From positions 1-40,789 of the forward strand of contig JABJAH010000053.1 in NCBI GenBank assembly GCA_018666155.1: a stretch of DNA of 40,789 bases, written 5' to 3'. The stretch's first letter is position 1. Every line of letters starts with the position of its first letter. The position numbers and the translations under genes were made by a program. A model generated the notes under the pieces. That model was given only the letters and a program-made list of their open reading frames with translations. It was not told the origin of the DNA and made no database searches. Below are positions 8,346-17,683 of this stretch, one piece after another. This stretch comes from Rhodospirillaceae bacterium. Its GTDB lineage: Bacteria; Pseudomonadota; Alphaproteobacteria; Rhodospirillales; Rhodospirillaceae.

Positions 8346-9614
8346 CTATGCGGCGGCCGTAACACGTTGCGCGGCAATCCGGTTAACGGCCAGCACACAG
8401 ACCGTCGCCACGAGGGCCAAGGCGATCATCAGGTCAATGCCCGGGACGTAGCTGCCGGCGGCAACCCGAATTTGGCCTAATACGAAAATACCCAGGGATG
8501 CGGCCAGAGTATCGACGAACACGTAGATGCCCAGAATCCGGCCATAGGTGGAGCCCATGAATAACTCAGCGACCATCAATTGGATCATCGTGAAAGTGCC
8601 TGAAAAACCAATGCCATAGACAACTGCGTAGAGGTAGATCATCTCGATCCCAAGACCGTCGACAAAGCGCAAGATCGCCAATCCAATCGTAAGGTTGATG
8701 ATCGCCAAAAGCATAATGTGGCCCTTGGCAAATCTATCGCTGAAATATCCGAAAATGAATTTCCCGAAGACCGAGCAGAAGAAAAACAACGAGAACACGG
8801 TGGCCATATCACCACCAGATACGCCTTGGTCTTGGCCAAGATAAATAGCCTGGTGCTGAATCACGCCGGTGATGCAAAACCACAGAATACCCGTGGCCGC
8901 CAACAAGAGATAAAACACCGGCATGCGTGCCGCTTCGGGGACGGATATGTTCCCAACAATTCCGAGTTGTTCATTTTCTGCCGCAGCAGCTTCGTCGCCC
9001 GTAAGTCCGTCAGGCGTTTCACCAATATCCGACGGGCGAGCCTTCACTGGCCATAGAACCGGCAACACCATGAACATGAAACCGAGCACCGCCAACGTCG
9101 ACATCGCTTCGCGCCAGTCACCCTCGACCAAGGACCCTTTGATGATCAGAGGAATAACAGCGCCGCCAAAGCTCGACGCCATGAGAAGGATTCCAACGGC
9201 ACGTCCACGGAATTTTGTGAACCAACGACCGGTTGTCACCATGCACGGGATCAAGCCACACATGGACAGGCCCATGGCGAAGAACAGATAGATAACTGTG
9301 AAATGCCACAGCTCGGTCATAAAGATGTAACTGATCAGGCCGGTCACCATAACCAAGCCGCCCATTGCCATGATGGGGCGTGGGGCATAGCGATCCATCA
9401 AATACCCGATCGTCAGATTGTAAATCGAGGCAAAGGCGAACTTGATCGCAGCTGGGCGAGTGACCTCGGCCTGGTTCCAACCGAATTCATCCATCAAGTA
9501 GGGATAGAACAGAGGCAGGGTGAAATTAGAAATACCGTTCGAAACGGCATACATGGTGAACACGCCGCCGAGGACGAACCAGCCGTAGAATATTCTGAAA
9601 CCGAAGACATTCAT
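8346..9614 (-). CDS. MFS transporter, oxalate/formate antiporter (OFA)-like, copy 2
   Basis: The 422-residue protein has about 12 hydrophobic helices, the loop motif GYLMDRYAPRPIMAMGG between helices 2 and 3, and the run GRAVGILLMASSFGGAVIPLI near helix 5. These are typical of OFA-type and related monocarboxylate MFS carriers. The start is ATG 9614 (MNVFGFRIFYGWF), preceded by AGGG, in preference to the longer open frame, because the neighbouring paralogue starts at the equivalent point. It lies 10 bases after the first MFS gene, with which it shares long aligned blocks, so they form a tandem duplication. Placement before fdsG suggests a role with formate or another small acid or amine of the pathway. 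The substrate is not readable from sequence. Confidence 0.85.
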   Translation of the reverse strand: MNVFGFRIFYGWFVLGGVFTMYAVSNGISNFTLPLFYPYLMDEFGWNQAEVTRPAAIKFAFASIYNLTIGYLMDRYAPRPIMAMGGLVMVTGLISYIFMTELWHFTVIYLFFAMGLSMCGLIPCMVTTGRWFTKFRGRAVGILLMASSFGGAVIPLIIKGSLVEGDWREAMSTLAVLGFMFMVLPVLWPVKARPSDIGETPDGLTGDEAAAAENEQLGIVGNISVPEAARMPVFYLLLAATGILWFCITGVIQHQAIYLGQDQGVSGGDMATVFSLFFFCSVFGKFIFGYFSDRFAKGHIMLLAIINLTIGLAILRFVDGLGIEMIYLYAVVYGIGFSGTFTMIQLMVAELFMGSTYGRILGIYVFVDTLAASLGIFVLGQIRVAAGSYVPGIDLMIALALVATVCVLAVNRIAAQRVTAAA

Positions 9615-9624
9615 TTTTAGAACC

Positions 9625-10887
9625 CTATTCCGCTGTAACTGGCTGTGGCGCCTCAATCTGGCGCTTGATGATATAGACACACACGAAGGCCGCAAGACAT
9701 AGGCCGATCATCAGATTGATGGCGGGAAGATAACTCCCCGTTGCAACTCGTATTTGCCCCAAGGCCGCGATGCCAACAGCGCCAGCCAAGGTGTCGATGA
9801 AAACAAAAACTCCTAAAATTTTTCCGTACGTCGGGCCGGCGAACAGCTCCGCGAGCATCAGCTGAATCATCGTAAAGGCGCCCGAGAAGCCGATGCCGTA
9901 GACCACCGCATAAAACAGAATAGACCCGATGCTATCGCCATCAACCATCCGGAAGACGACGAGCCCAACCGTCAGGTTCACGGTCGCCAGGAGCATGATG
10001 TTGACCTTGGAATAGCGATCACTGAGCCAGCCAAAGAGGACCTTGCCGATCACCGACGACGCAAAGAACAAACTGAAGACCTGAGCCAAACGTGGCCCCG
10101 GCAGGGAAAGGTCACTCCCCAAATAAATTGACTGGTGTTGAATGACACCGGAAATGCAGAACCACATAACACCCGTTGAGAACGCCAAGAGGTAAAACAT
10201 CGGCGTCTTCATCGCATCAATCACTGATATCCCGGCGACGAGACCATTGGCTTCGGCCTCAGCTGCCGCCTCAGCCGCGGCGGCGACGTCACCATCTGGA
10301 ACCGTGTTCTTTTCACTTGGATCGTTTCTCAAGATAAACACGCAGGGCACAACCATCATGACCAAGCCCACGCTGGCCATCGTTATCAAAGCTGTGCGCC
10401 AGCCCTCATCTTCGATAATCGGCCCAACGATCAACGGAAGAACAGCCCCACCAAAACTCGACGCCATCAATAGAATGCCGACAGCAACACCGCGATACCG
10501 TTTAAACCAACGGCTGGTGACAACCATGCTGGGTAATATGCCGTTCAACGCCAAAGCCACCGAGAAGCCAACGTAGATCATGCGCATTTGATCCAACGTC
10601 GTGATGTAGCGGTAGGCGAGCAACACGCAGACAAAAAGAAGGGAGCCTACAATCATCATCGGCCGCGGTGCAAAGCGGTCGACAAGGTATCCGACGAACA
10701 ACGACAAGATGGCCGTAGCCAGGAAGGATAGAGTTGCGGGCGCTGTAACCTCCGCCGCATCCCAGGCGAACTCTTCAATCAGACTTGGGTAAAACAGCGG
10801 TAGGGAATTCAATAAGATCCCATTCGATGCCGCATAAGTGATGCAGAGGCCGCCCAACACGATCCAACCGTAAAAAATGCGACTCAT
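9625..10887 (-). CDS. MFS transporter, oxalate/formate antiporter (OFA)-like, copy 1
   Basis: The 420-residue, 12-helix MFS protein starts MSRIFYGWIVLGG at ATG 10887, preceded by AGGA. A TTG 21 bases upstream would add seven residues but lacks a better ribosome site. It shares GYLVDRFAPRPMM, RGVAVGILLMASSFGGAVLPL, QHQSIYLG and YAVVYGIGFSGAFTMIQLM with its downstream paralogue. A central loop rich in Ala and Glu (near residues 200-222) differs between the two copies. It sits between fghA and the formate dehydrogenase genes. Likely roles are import of the growth substrate or exchange of formate or a related acid. The pair may have split roles. Confidence 0.85.
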   Translation of the reverse strand: MSRIFYGWIVLGGLCITYAASNGILLNSLPLFYPSLIEEFAWDAAEVTAPATLSFLATAILSLFVGYLVDRFAPRPMMIVGSLLFVCVLLAYRYITTLDQMRMIYVGFSVALALNGILPSMVVTSRWFKRYRGVAVGILLMASSFGGAVLPLIVGPIIEDEGWRTALITMASVGLVMMVVPCVFILRNDPSEKNTVPDGDVAAAAEAAAEAEANGLVAGISVIDAMKTPMFYLLAFSTGVMWFCISGVIQHQSIYLGSDLSLPGPRLAQVFSLFFASSVIGKVLFGWLSDRYSKVNIMLLATVNLTVGLVVFRMVDGDSIGSILFYAVVYGIGFSGAFTMIQLMLAELFAGPTYGKILGVFVFIDTLAGAVGIAALGQIRVATGSYLPAINLMIGLCLAAFVCVYIIKRQIEAPQPVTAE

Positions 10888-10936
10888 GAGCGAGCAGTCC
10901 TTTTGCAATGGCCGCTCACGTTACGCACCTTTGGTA

Positions 10937-11794
10937 CTAGGTAAGCGCAGCAGCGTGATGGCGGAGATGGTCTTCCATGAAGGTCGAGATGAAATAGTAC
11001 CCGTGATCATACCCGGCGTGGCTGCGTAGAGTCAGAGCCATCCCCACTTCGGAGCAGGCATTCTCTAGTAAATGGGGGTGAAGTTGGGCTTCTAGGAATT
11101 GATCGTTCATTCCTTGGTCAACAAGGAGCGATGGCCGGCCGTGGGCTTCGCCCTTAGGCAACGCATGGATAAGGGTTGCCGCGTCATAATCTGCCCAGGT
11201 CTCCTGATTGAGCCCTAGGTAAAGCGGCAGGACTTTCCCTCCCCAGGGGCAGTTGATCGGCGAACAAATGGGGGCGAACGCAGAAATACTCCGATAGATA
11301 TCCGGATTCTTCAGGCCAATCGTCAGCGCACCATGGCCGCCCATAGAATGCCCAAAAACGCCCTCCCGTTTTGAATCAGCGGGGAAATGAGCCGCAATCA
11401 GTGACCGCAACTCACGGGTCACATAGGAGTACATGCGGTAATTGGTCGCATAGGGCGCTTCCGTGGCGTCCAGGTAGAACCCGGCACCTAAGCCGAAGTC
11501 CCAACTGCCGTCGGGATCATCGGGCACATTCACGCCGCGCGGCGACGTGTCCGGCGCGACAAGCATGAGACCAAGCTCAGCCGCGACCCGATGCGCGCCC
11601 GCTTTGGTCATGAAGGTTTCTTCTGTGCAGGTTAACCCCGCCAAATACGTGAGCACAGGAACGGGCCCCGCCTTGGCTTGGGGCGGCACAAAAACGGAGA
11701 ACTGCATGGTGCATTTGGTTTCTTCCGACTCATGGCGGTAGAAACCAACCGTGCCGCCATGGCTTTGATGTTCGGAAAGAGTCTCAAGTGTCAT
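10937..11794 (-). CDS. fghA: S-formylglutathione hydrolase
   Basis: The 285-residue esterase-D-type hydrolase has the nucleophile Ser150 in FGHSMGGHGAL, Asp in LLVDQGMNDQFL, and His in the C-terminal HAGYDHGYYFISTFMEDHLRHH segment. YLAGLTCTEETFMTKAGA near the N-terminus is also characteristic of the family. It converts S-formylglutathione to formate and glutathione, the step after FrmA. It begins 25 bases after the amine oxidase stop. Upstream frmA makes its substrate and downstream fdsGBA consumes its product. Length is normal for the family. Confidence 0.96.
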   Translation of the reverse strand: MTLETLSEHQSHGGTVGFYRHESEETKCTMQFSVFVPPQAKAGPVPVLTYLAGLTCTEETFMTKAGAHRVAAELGLMLVAPDTSPRGVNVPDDPDGSWDFGLGAGFYLDATEAPYATNYRMYSYVTRELRSLIAAHFPADSKREGVFGHSMGGHGALTIGLKNPDIYRSISAFAPICSPINCPWGGKVLPLYLGLNQETWADYDAATLIHALPKGEAHGRPSLLVDQGMNDQFLEAQLHPHLLENACSEVGMALTLRSHAGYDHGYYFISTFMEDHLRHHAAALT

Positions 11795-11819
11795 CTGAGT
11801 TTGGTCCTAAGAAAGTAAA

Positions 11820-13802
11820 TCAACGGAATGTAGATGGCAGATCGAGCGCTGGATTACGTTCGAAGAAATTGAACGGCCGTAGGGTAAAGCTATGCCATTT
11901 GGTCGGCATCATCGGCCAATCTTCGACCCGGGTGACATGACGGAACCCAACGGTGTACCAAAGAACGACATCTTCGTTGCGGATTGAACTTTGGTCGGCC
12001 ACCCATTGCGGCAAACCGTCACCGCCACGGCTTTGAGTCGGGTAAAGCCCGGCCGCATGACGCTCCATCGCATTGTATTGGGTGACCCACAGCGGCTTTG
12101 CGGTGAAGGCAGCGCGCATTTGCGGGAAATCGTCGGGTGCTAGAACAGACAACGCCTGATGGCCGGGTTCAATATGAAACCCGGGATGATGGCCAAGTTT
12201 TGTTTCCTGGTTCTCATTGATAACGCGCCACACCTGCCCGGCTGGCGCTTTATCAACAGCGCCCTCTGTCTCCAGCAGTCTCGGGGATACAGACCACAGA
12301 CTGCGGCGCGGGTTATCCGCTGGCAGCGTTTGTGGAACGACCTCCATCACCTCAACACTGTTGGCTGGGCCATCAACATCCAAGTCGAGGCGAAAGGAGA
12401 TGTAATGATCGTGATAGACAGCGACCAATCCCGGCGCGACCAGCTCGCCGGTTGCCAGATCAGCTGCAGCCGATTCATCACCGCGGTTCTGGGTCACAAC
12501 ACCCTTCACCGCATCAATGCCGGTGGCGCCGACATCAACACGGATATTGCCGTGTAGGGTAAAGACGTAATCAATAACGTAGTCGTAATTGCCGATGGTC
12601 GGGATGCTGCGCACAACCAACTCGACATCAGGCCGGCTTTCCAACACTGCGCCGTTGTCAGCGGCGTGGCGCCACGCCGGTCGACCCGTATCCCGTTCAA
12701 AGATGCAAAACGCGCGACTCTTGACGTAACTACCACCCCTGTCGTCAGGCAAGGTGACGTCTTGAAACGTCGCGTGTGCCGGACAATCCGTGCCCGGCTT
12801 TAGCGATGTTGATAAAGACCCGAAGCCGTACTCGCCGACATCCAAGAAGGTACGGAAATACCACCCAGGCCCGGCATCCATATAGGGCACGAACATTTCT
12901 GACGGATGCAGTTGGTAAGCGACGGACCGAGCCTCGTCGCCATCATCATAGGTGACGAGTGAAAGAATGAGGCCGACACGACGGTCGAAGCTGGTATGAA
13001 ATGACCAGTTCTGCCAACTGACGACGTTGTTTTGGAACGTATAATTATTGCCGCGCCTGGCCATGATACGGATTGGGTTGAGCTTATCGCGCAGCTCTAT
13101 CTTTAGCTCTTCATAGTCATGCTGCTGAGTCGGTACGGGAATGACACCGGTATCGATGATATCAAGAACAGCTGTCGTATCGAGATCGACAAGAGCATAC
13201 AGCCCCTCAATGGGATGGGCGAAGGTGTGAGCGCCACCAAAGGTTTTGTCGAAACAATAGACGCGGCCTAGGCGGCGCTCCTGCTCAATCTCCGCGCCAA
13301 AATACCCTGGGGTAACGGGCACGCAGGACACATCCTCAAGGTCATCGTAGCCTCTTTTGTTCAGCGCAACTTGCCAGCGCTCGTCTTCCATAAGAGTGCC
13401 GGCGGCCATGAACTCTGGGAATATTTGGTTGGTTTGCACTCCGGGAATAGCCTCCCATCGCACCAGCTCCTCATCGACAACATCAATTTCAGCCTCATAA
13501 ACAACACCGTCTTTACGGACGTTGACGAATGCGGTGCGAGACACGTCATCACCGGGCTCCCACGCCAGCACATCGTCCTTGCTCATTTCCAAGAGACTGA
13601 CCATCGGAACCTGATCACGATCGCCGATATGATCTTCATCGCGGAGGACAGCGATGGCGCGATCGATCTCATCGGCGGACAAAGAGTCTAAAGGGTGCCC
13701 CGTCTCGGAAGGCGACCGAGAAAAGACGACAAAGGCCACGAAAAGCAAGACAAGCGCAATAAGATAGCGATGACGGGACACGGCCGTTACCAGATTATTC
13801 AT
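11820..13802 (-). CDS. Copper-containing primary amine oxidase, membrane-anchored
   Basis: The 660-residue protein has the copper amine oxidase core. Tyr406 in TIGNYDY is the expected trihydroxyphenylalanine-quinone precursor. The catalytic-base aspartate is Asp321 in FLDVGEYGFG. The copper ligands are His464 and His466 (YHDHYISF) and His637 (MPTKWHSFTLRPFNFF). Residues 12-28 form one hydrophobic helix without an obvious signal-peptidase site, so I infer an N-terminal anchor with the catalytic domain in the periplasm. Such enzymes turn a primary amine plus O2 into an aldehyde, ammonia and H2O2. It lies 35 bases after frmA and 25 before fghA, which points to formaldehyde as the aldehyde and methylamine as substrate. 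Other amines are possible. Confidence 0.93.
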   Translation of the reverse strand: MNNLVTAVSRHRYLIALVLLFVAFVVFSRSPSETGHPLDSLSADEIDRAIAVLRDEDHIGDRDQVPMVSLLEMSKDDVLAWEPGDDVSRTAFVNVRKDGVVYEAEIDVVDEELVRWEAIPGVQTNQIFPEFMAAGTLMEDERWQVALNKRGYDDLEDVSCVPVTPGYFGAEIEQERRLGRVYCFDKTFGGAHTFAHPIEGLYALVDLDTTAVLDIIDTGVIPVPTQQHDYEELKIELRDKLNPIRIMARRGNNYTFQNNVVSWQNWSFHTSFDRRVGLILSLVTYDDGDEARSVAYQLHPSEMFVPYMDAGPGWYFRTFLDVGEYGFGSLSTSLKPGTDCPAHATFQDVTLPDDRGGSYVKSRAFCIFERDTGRPAWRHAADNGAVLESRPDVELVVRSIPTIGNYDYVIDYVFTLHGNIRVDVGATGIDAVKGVVTQNRGDESAAADLATGELVAPGLVAVYHDHYISFRLDLDVDGPANSVEVMEVVPQTLPADNPRRSLWSVSPRLLETEGAVDKAPAGQVWRVINENQETKLGHHPGFHIEPGHQALSVLAPDDFPQMRAAFTAKPLWVTQYNAMERHAAGLYPTQSRGGDGLPQWVADQSSIRNEDVVLWYTVGFRHVTRVEDWPMMPTKWHSFTLRPFNFFERNPALDLPSTFR

Positions 13803-13837
13803 TGCGTTTCCCCACGCGCCGGTCGGCGCAATACCGC

Positions 13838-15129
<1,292 letters not shown>

Positions 15130-16815
15130 ATGCCAGATACCGAGGCCCTTTTTGAGGCGATGCTCAGCGCAACCAGCGACGCTGTCATGGTGACCGATCA
15201 ATCCGGAAAAATTGCCCGGGTAAACGGGTCTTTTGAAAAACTGACCGGATACAGCAGCGAACAGCTAGCCGGTGAAGATGCGCGCGACCTGTTCAAGGAT
15301 TTTAATGACGACGATTTTTGCGATTCCCTATGGGCCGGCGATGGCGACGCGGTGCAGCAATTCGATTCCGTGCGCTCGAAAAATGCGGACGGTAAGGCAC
15401 AGCTCCACGGGTTAAGCATGACTCCGATTTTGACCGAGAACGGAGACCCATCCCAGTTTCTCGCTGTCATTTTATCGGACTCTTTTCAATCGGACGCCGA
15501 ATCAGATGGTGGAACGCGACGGGTTGGCTATGACAGCTTAACCGGACTCCCGGATCGCAGCCTGCTTAACGATCGTGTTGACCAAGCCATTCTCAACGCC
15601 CGGCGAACAGACAAATCGATCGCTCTGCTGGTTATGGGCATTGATAAATTTACGTTCATCAACGATGCACTCGGGTTTTCCGTTGGCGACGCCATGCTCA
15701 AGGAAATGAGCGAACGGTTGCTGGAAGTCATTCGACAGAGTGATACCGCCGCCAGACTCGACGGTGATAAGTTTGCCGTCGTCACCCCAATCGCGGCCAT
15801 TGATGACAGCGTGATCGTTGCAGAGAAAGTGCTCCACGCCACTGAGAAGATATTCAAGATGGGCGATGAGAAAGTGCGCATCACGATGTCTATCGGGATC
15901 AGTATCTGGCCCGCCGACGGTGAAGATTTCGACGTCTTGCTGAAAGACAGCTTGAACGCGATGCAGCACGCAAAGGGCCTTGGCGGCAATCAGTATCAAT
16001 TCTTTGCAACTGACATGAATACCAAAGCCAAAGCGCGACTGGATCTAGAGAAGCGCATGCGCATTGCGCTCGAGAAGGAACATTACGTCCTTTACTACCA
16101 ACCGAAAGTCAGCCCAGGCAACGAAAAGATCAAAGGCTGCGAAGCGCTTGTACGATGGGACGATCCAGAAAAGGGTCTGATTGGCCCCGGCCTGTTCATT
16201 CCCGTCGCCGAAGAAACCGGCATGATTCAAGACATCGGCAATTGGGTGCTACGCAAGGCCTGCTTCCAAAATAAGGACTGGCAAGACAAGGGCTACGACC
16301 CGCTGCGCATCGCGGTCAACGTGTCGCCGCACCAATTTCGCTCACCAGACATTTATGACCGTATTGTCAGCGCGCTCAATGACTCGGGACTACATCCCCG
16401 CTGGCTCGAGCTCGAGATCACCGAGAGCATGTTGATGGACAACATCGACGAGTCGATTGCTAAAATGCAGCAGATGCGTGACCTGGGTTGTGGACTCGCA
16501 ATCGACGACTTCGGCACCGGCTATTCCAGCCTGAGCTATCTCGGCCGATTCCCTATCACCACTTTGAAGATCGACCGCGCATTCGTGCACGACGTTCAAG
16601 AGAACGAGAACACGGCTGAAATCGCCCGTGCTATTATTGGTCTTTCGAAAGGTCTTGATCTTGAAATCGTGGCCGAAGGTGCGGAAATTATTGAGCACGT
16701 CGACTTCCTGCGGGACAACGGCTGCGATGTCATTCAAGGCTATTTCTACTCCCGGCCCGTCACCGCCTTCGAAATGGAAGAGATGCTGAGGCAATCAAGC
16801 CTCATGCCTGCGTAA
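15130..16815 (+). CDS. PAS / degenerate GGDEF / EAL cyclic-di-GMP phosphodiesterase
   Basis: The protein has 561 residues from ATG 15130, or 567 from GTG 15112. Residue numbers here use the longer form. A PAS domain spans about residues 8-125 (ATSDAVMVTDQSGKIARVNG). The GGDEF domain (about 138-300) is degenerate, with DGDKF at 217-221 replacing GGDEF. The EAL domain (from about 312) keeps Glu344 in EALVR, Asn403, Glu437, Asp465/Asp466 in DDFGTGYSSL, Lys486, Glu522 and Gln542. I infer an active c-di-GMP phosphodiesterase whose GGDEF part may bind GTP as a regulator. No membrane segment is seen, so it is probably cytoplasmic. It faces away from frmA. Confidence 0.92.
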   Translation: MPDTEALFEAMLSATSDAVMVTDQSGKIARVNGSFEKLTGYSSEQLAGEDARDLFKDFNDDDFCDSLWAGDGDAVQQFDSVRSKNADGKAQLHGLSMTPILTENGDPSQFLAVILSDSFQSDAESDGGTRRVGYDSLTGLPDRSLLNDRVDQAILNARRTDKSIALLVMGIDKFTFINDALGFSVGDAMLKEMSERLLEVIRQSDTAARLDGDKFAVVTPIAAIDDSVIVAEKVLHATEKIFKMGDEKVRITMSIGISIWPADGEDFDVLLKDSLNAMQHAKGLGGNQYQFFATDMNTKAKARLDLEKRMRIALEKEHYVLYYQPKVSPGNEKIKGCEALVRWDDPEKGLIGPGLFIPVAEETGMIQDIGNWVLRKACFQNKDWQDKGYDPLRIAVNVSPHQFRSPDIYDRIVSALNDSGLHPRWLELEITESMLMDNIDESIAKMQQMRDLGCGLAIDDFGTGYSSLSYLGRFPITTLKIDRAFVHDVQENENTAEIARAIIGLSKGLDLEIVAEGAEIIEHVDFLRDNGCDVIQGYFYSRPVTAFEMEEMLRQSSLMPA

Positions 16816-16831
16816 CAGCGTCGGCCTCCCA

Positions 16832-17683
16832 GTGGCTAAAGCCCCCCTGTCAGAAATCAAAGAAAGCGACGCGATCGGAGAGACCGCAGCGCTGTACGAC
16901 GACATCCGAGCCGTCATCGGTGTACCGATGGTTAACCTGATCTTCCGCCACATGGCGACTGTACCCGGGTGCCTGATGTGGGCGTGGGGAACGATTCGAT
17001 CGCTTTACGTCAGTGGCGAGATACCGACTGCTGCGGCCGCGTTAACGGCAAAGGTTCTGCCGGGTCATGCCGCTGACCTGAGCATGCCCATCTCTACCGC
17101 AGGCCTTTCATCTTCAAATGTTGCGGCGATCGACCGCGTGCTTGATGCCTACGGTCGCGCCAATCCAATGAACCTGGTCGGGCTCAAGATAATTGATCTT
17201 GCTCTAGACGGCGCGCCGCAGAATCCAGCAACGGGAAAAGCGCCGGCGCTGACGGTGTCAGACCTAAAAGTGCCCGACGGACTGGCCGAACTCTTGCCGA
17301 TGGCCGATCCGGCCGCGTCGTCTGCGAGAACGCGTGATGCTTTGAACACTCTTGCACGACAGATTCATGGCGGAGACACCGGGGTCATTCCGTCCCTCTA
17401 TCGCCATTTTGGAGAATGGCCGGATTTTCTAGAAAACCTTGAGGGCGCTCTCACACCAACATTCGCTGATGACAGCTTCGAAAGTGCGGCGCAAACAATG
17501 CGAAACGCCGGTGAGACCGTCGCCATAAACCTATACGAAACCCTACCCCTACCGGACATGGCGCCACCCGGTGCATCGACCGCGAAAACTCTGAAGGGCT
17601 TGATCGGTCAGTTCCCACCGAACATCTGTCGCATGACAGTACTGGCGACCCTGCTCCAGCGAGGCTTGCCAGAGGCCAGTTAG
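16832..17683 (+). CDS. DehI-like (halocarboxylic acid dehalogenase family) protein
   Basis: The 283-residue protein starts at GTG 16832, 16 bases after the EAL gene. An internal repeat is visible: IGVPMVNLIFRHMATVPGCL (residues 29-48) is echoed by GVIPSLYRHFGEWPDFL (184-200). This two-fold layout and the N-terminal ETAALYDDIRAVIGVP match my recollection of the DehI family, whose characterised members hydrolyse 2-halocarboxylic acids. Many DehI relatives have no known substrate, and I cannot confirm the catalytic residues here, so dehalogenase activity is a guess. No secretion signal is seen. Its stop overlaps that of the convergent molybdenum hydroxylase gene by four bases. Confidence 0.6.
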   Translation: MAKAPLSEIKESDAIGETAALYDDIRAVIGVPMVNLIFRHMATVPGCLMWAWGTIRSLYVSGEIPTAAAALTAKVLPGHAADLSMPISTAGLSSSNVAAIDRVLDAYGRANPMNLVGLKIIDLALDGAPQNPATGKAPALTVSDLKVPDGLAELLPMADPAASSARTRDALNTLARQIHGGDTGVIPSLYRHFGEWPDFLENLEGALTPTFADDSFESAAQTMRNAGETVAINLYETLPLPDMAPPGASTAKTLKGLIGQFPPNICRMTVLATLLQRGLPEAS

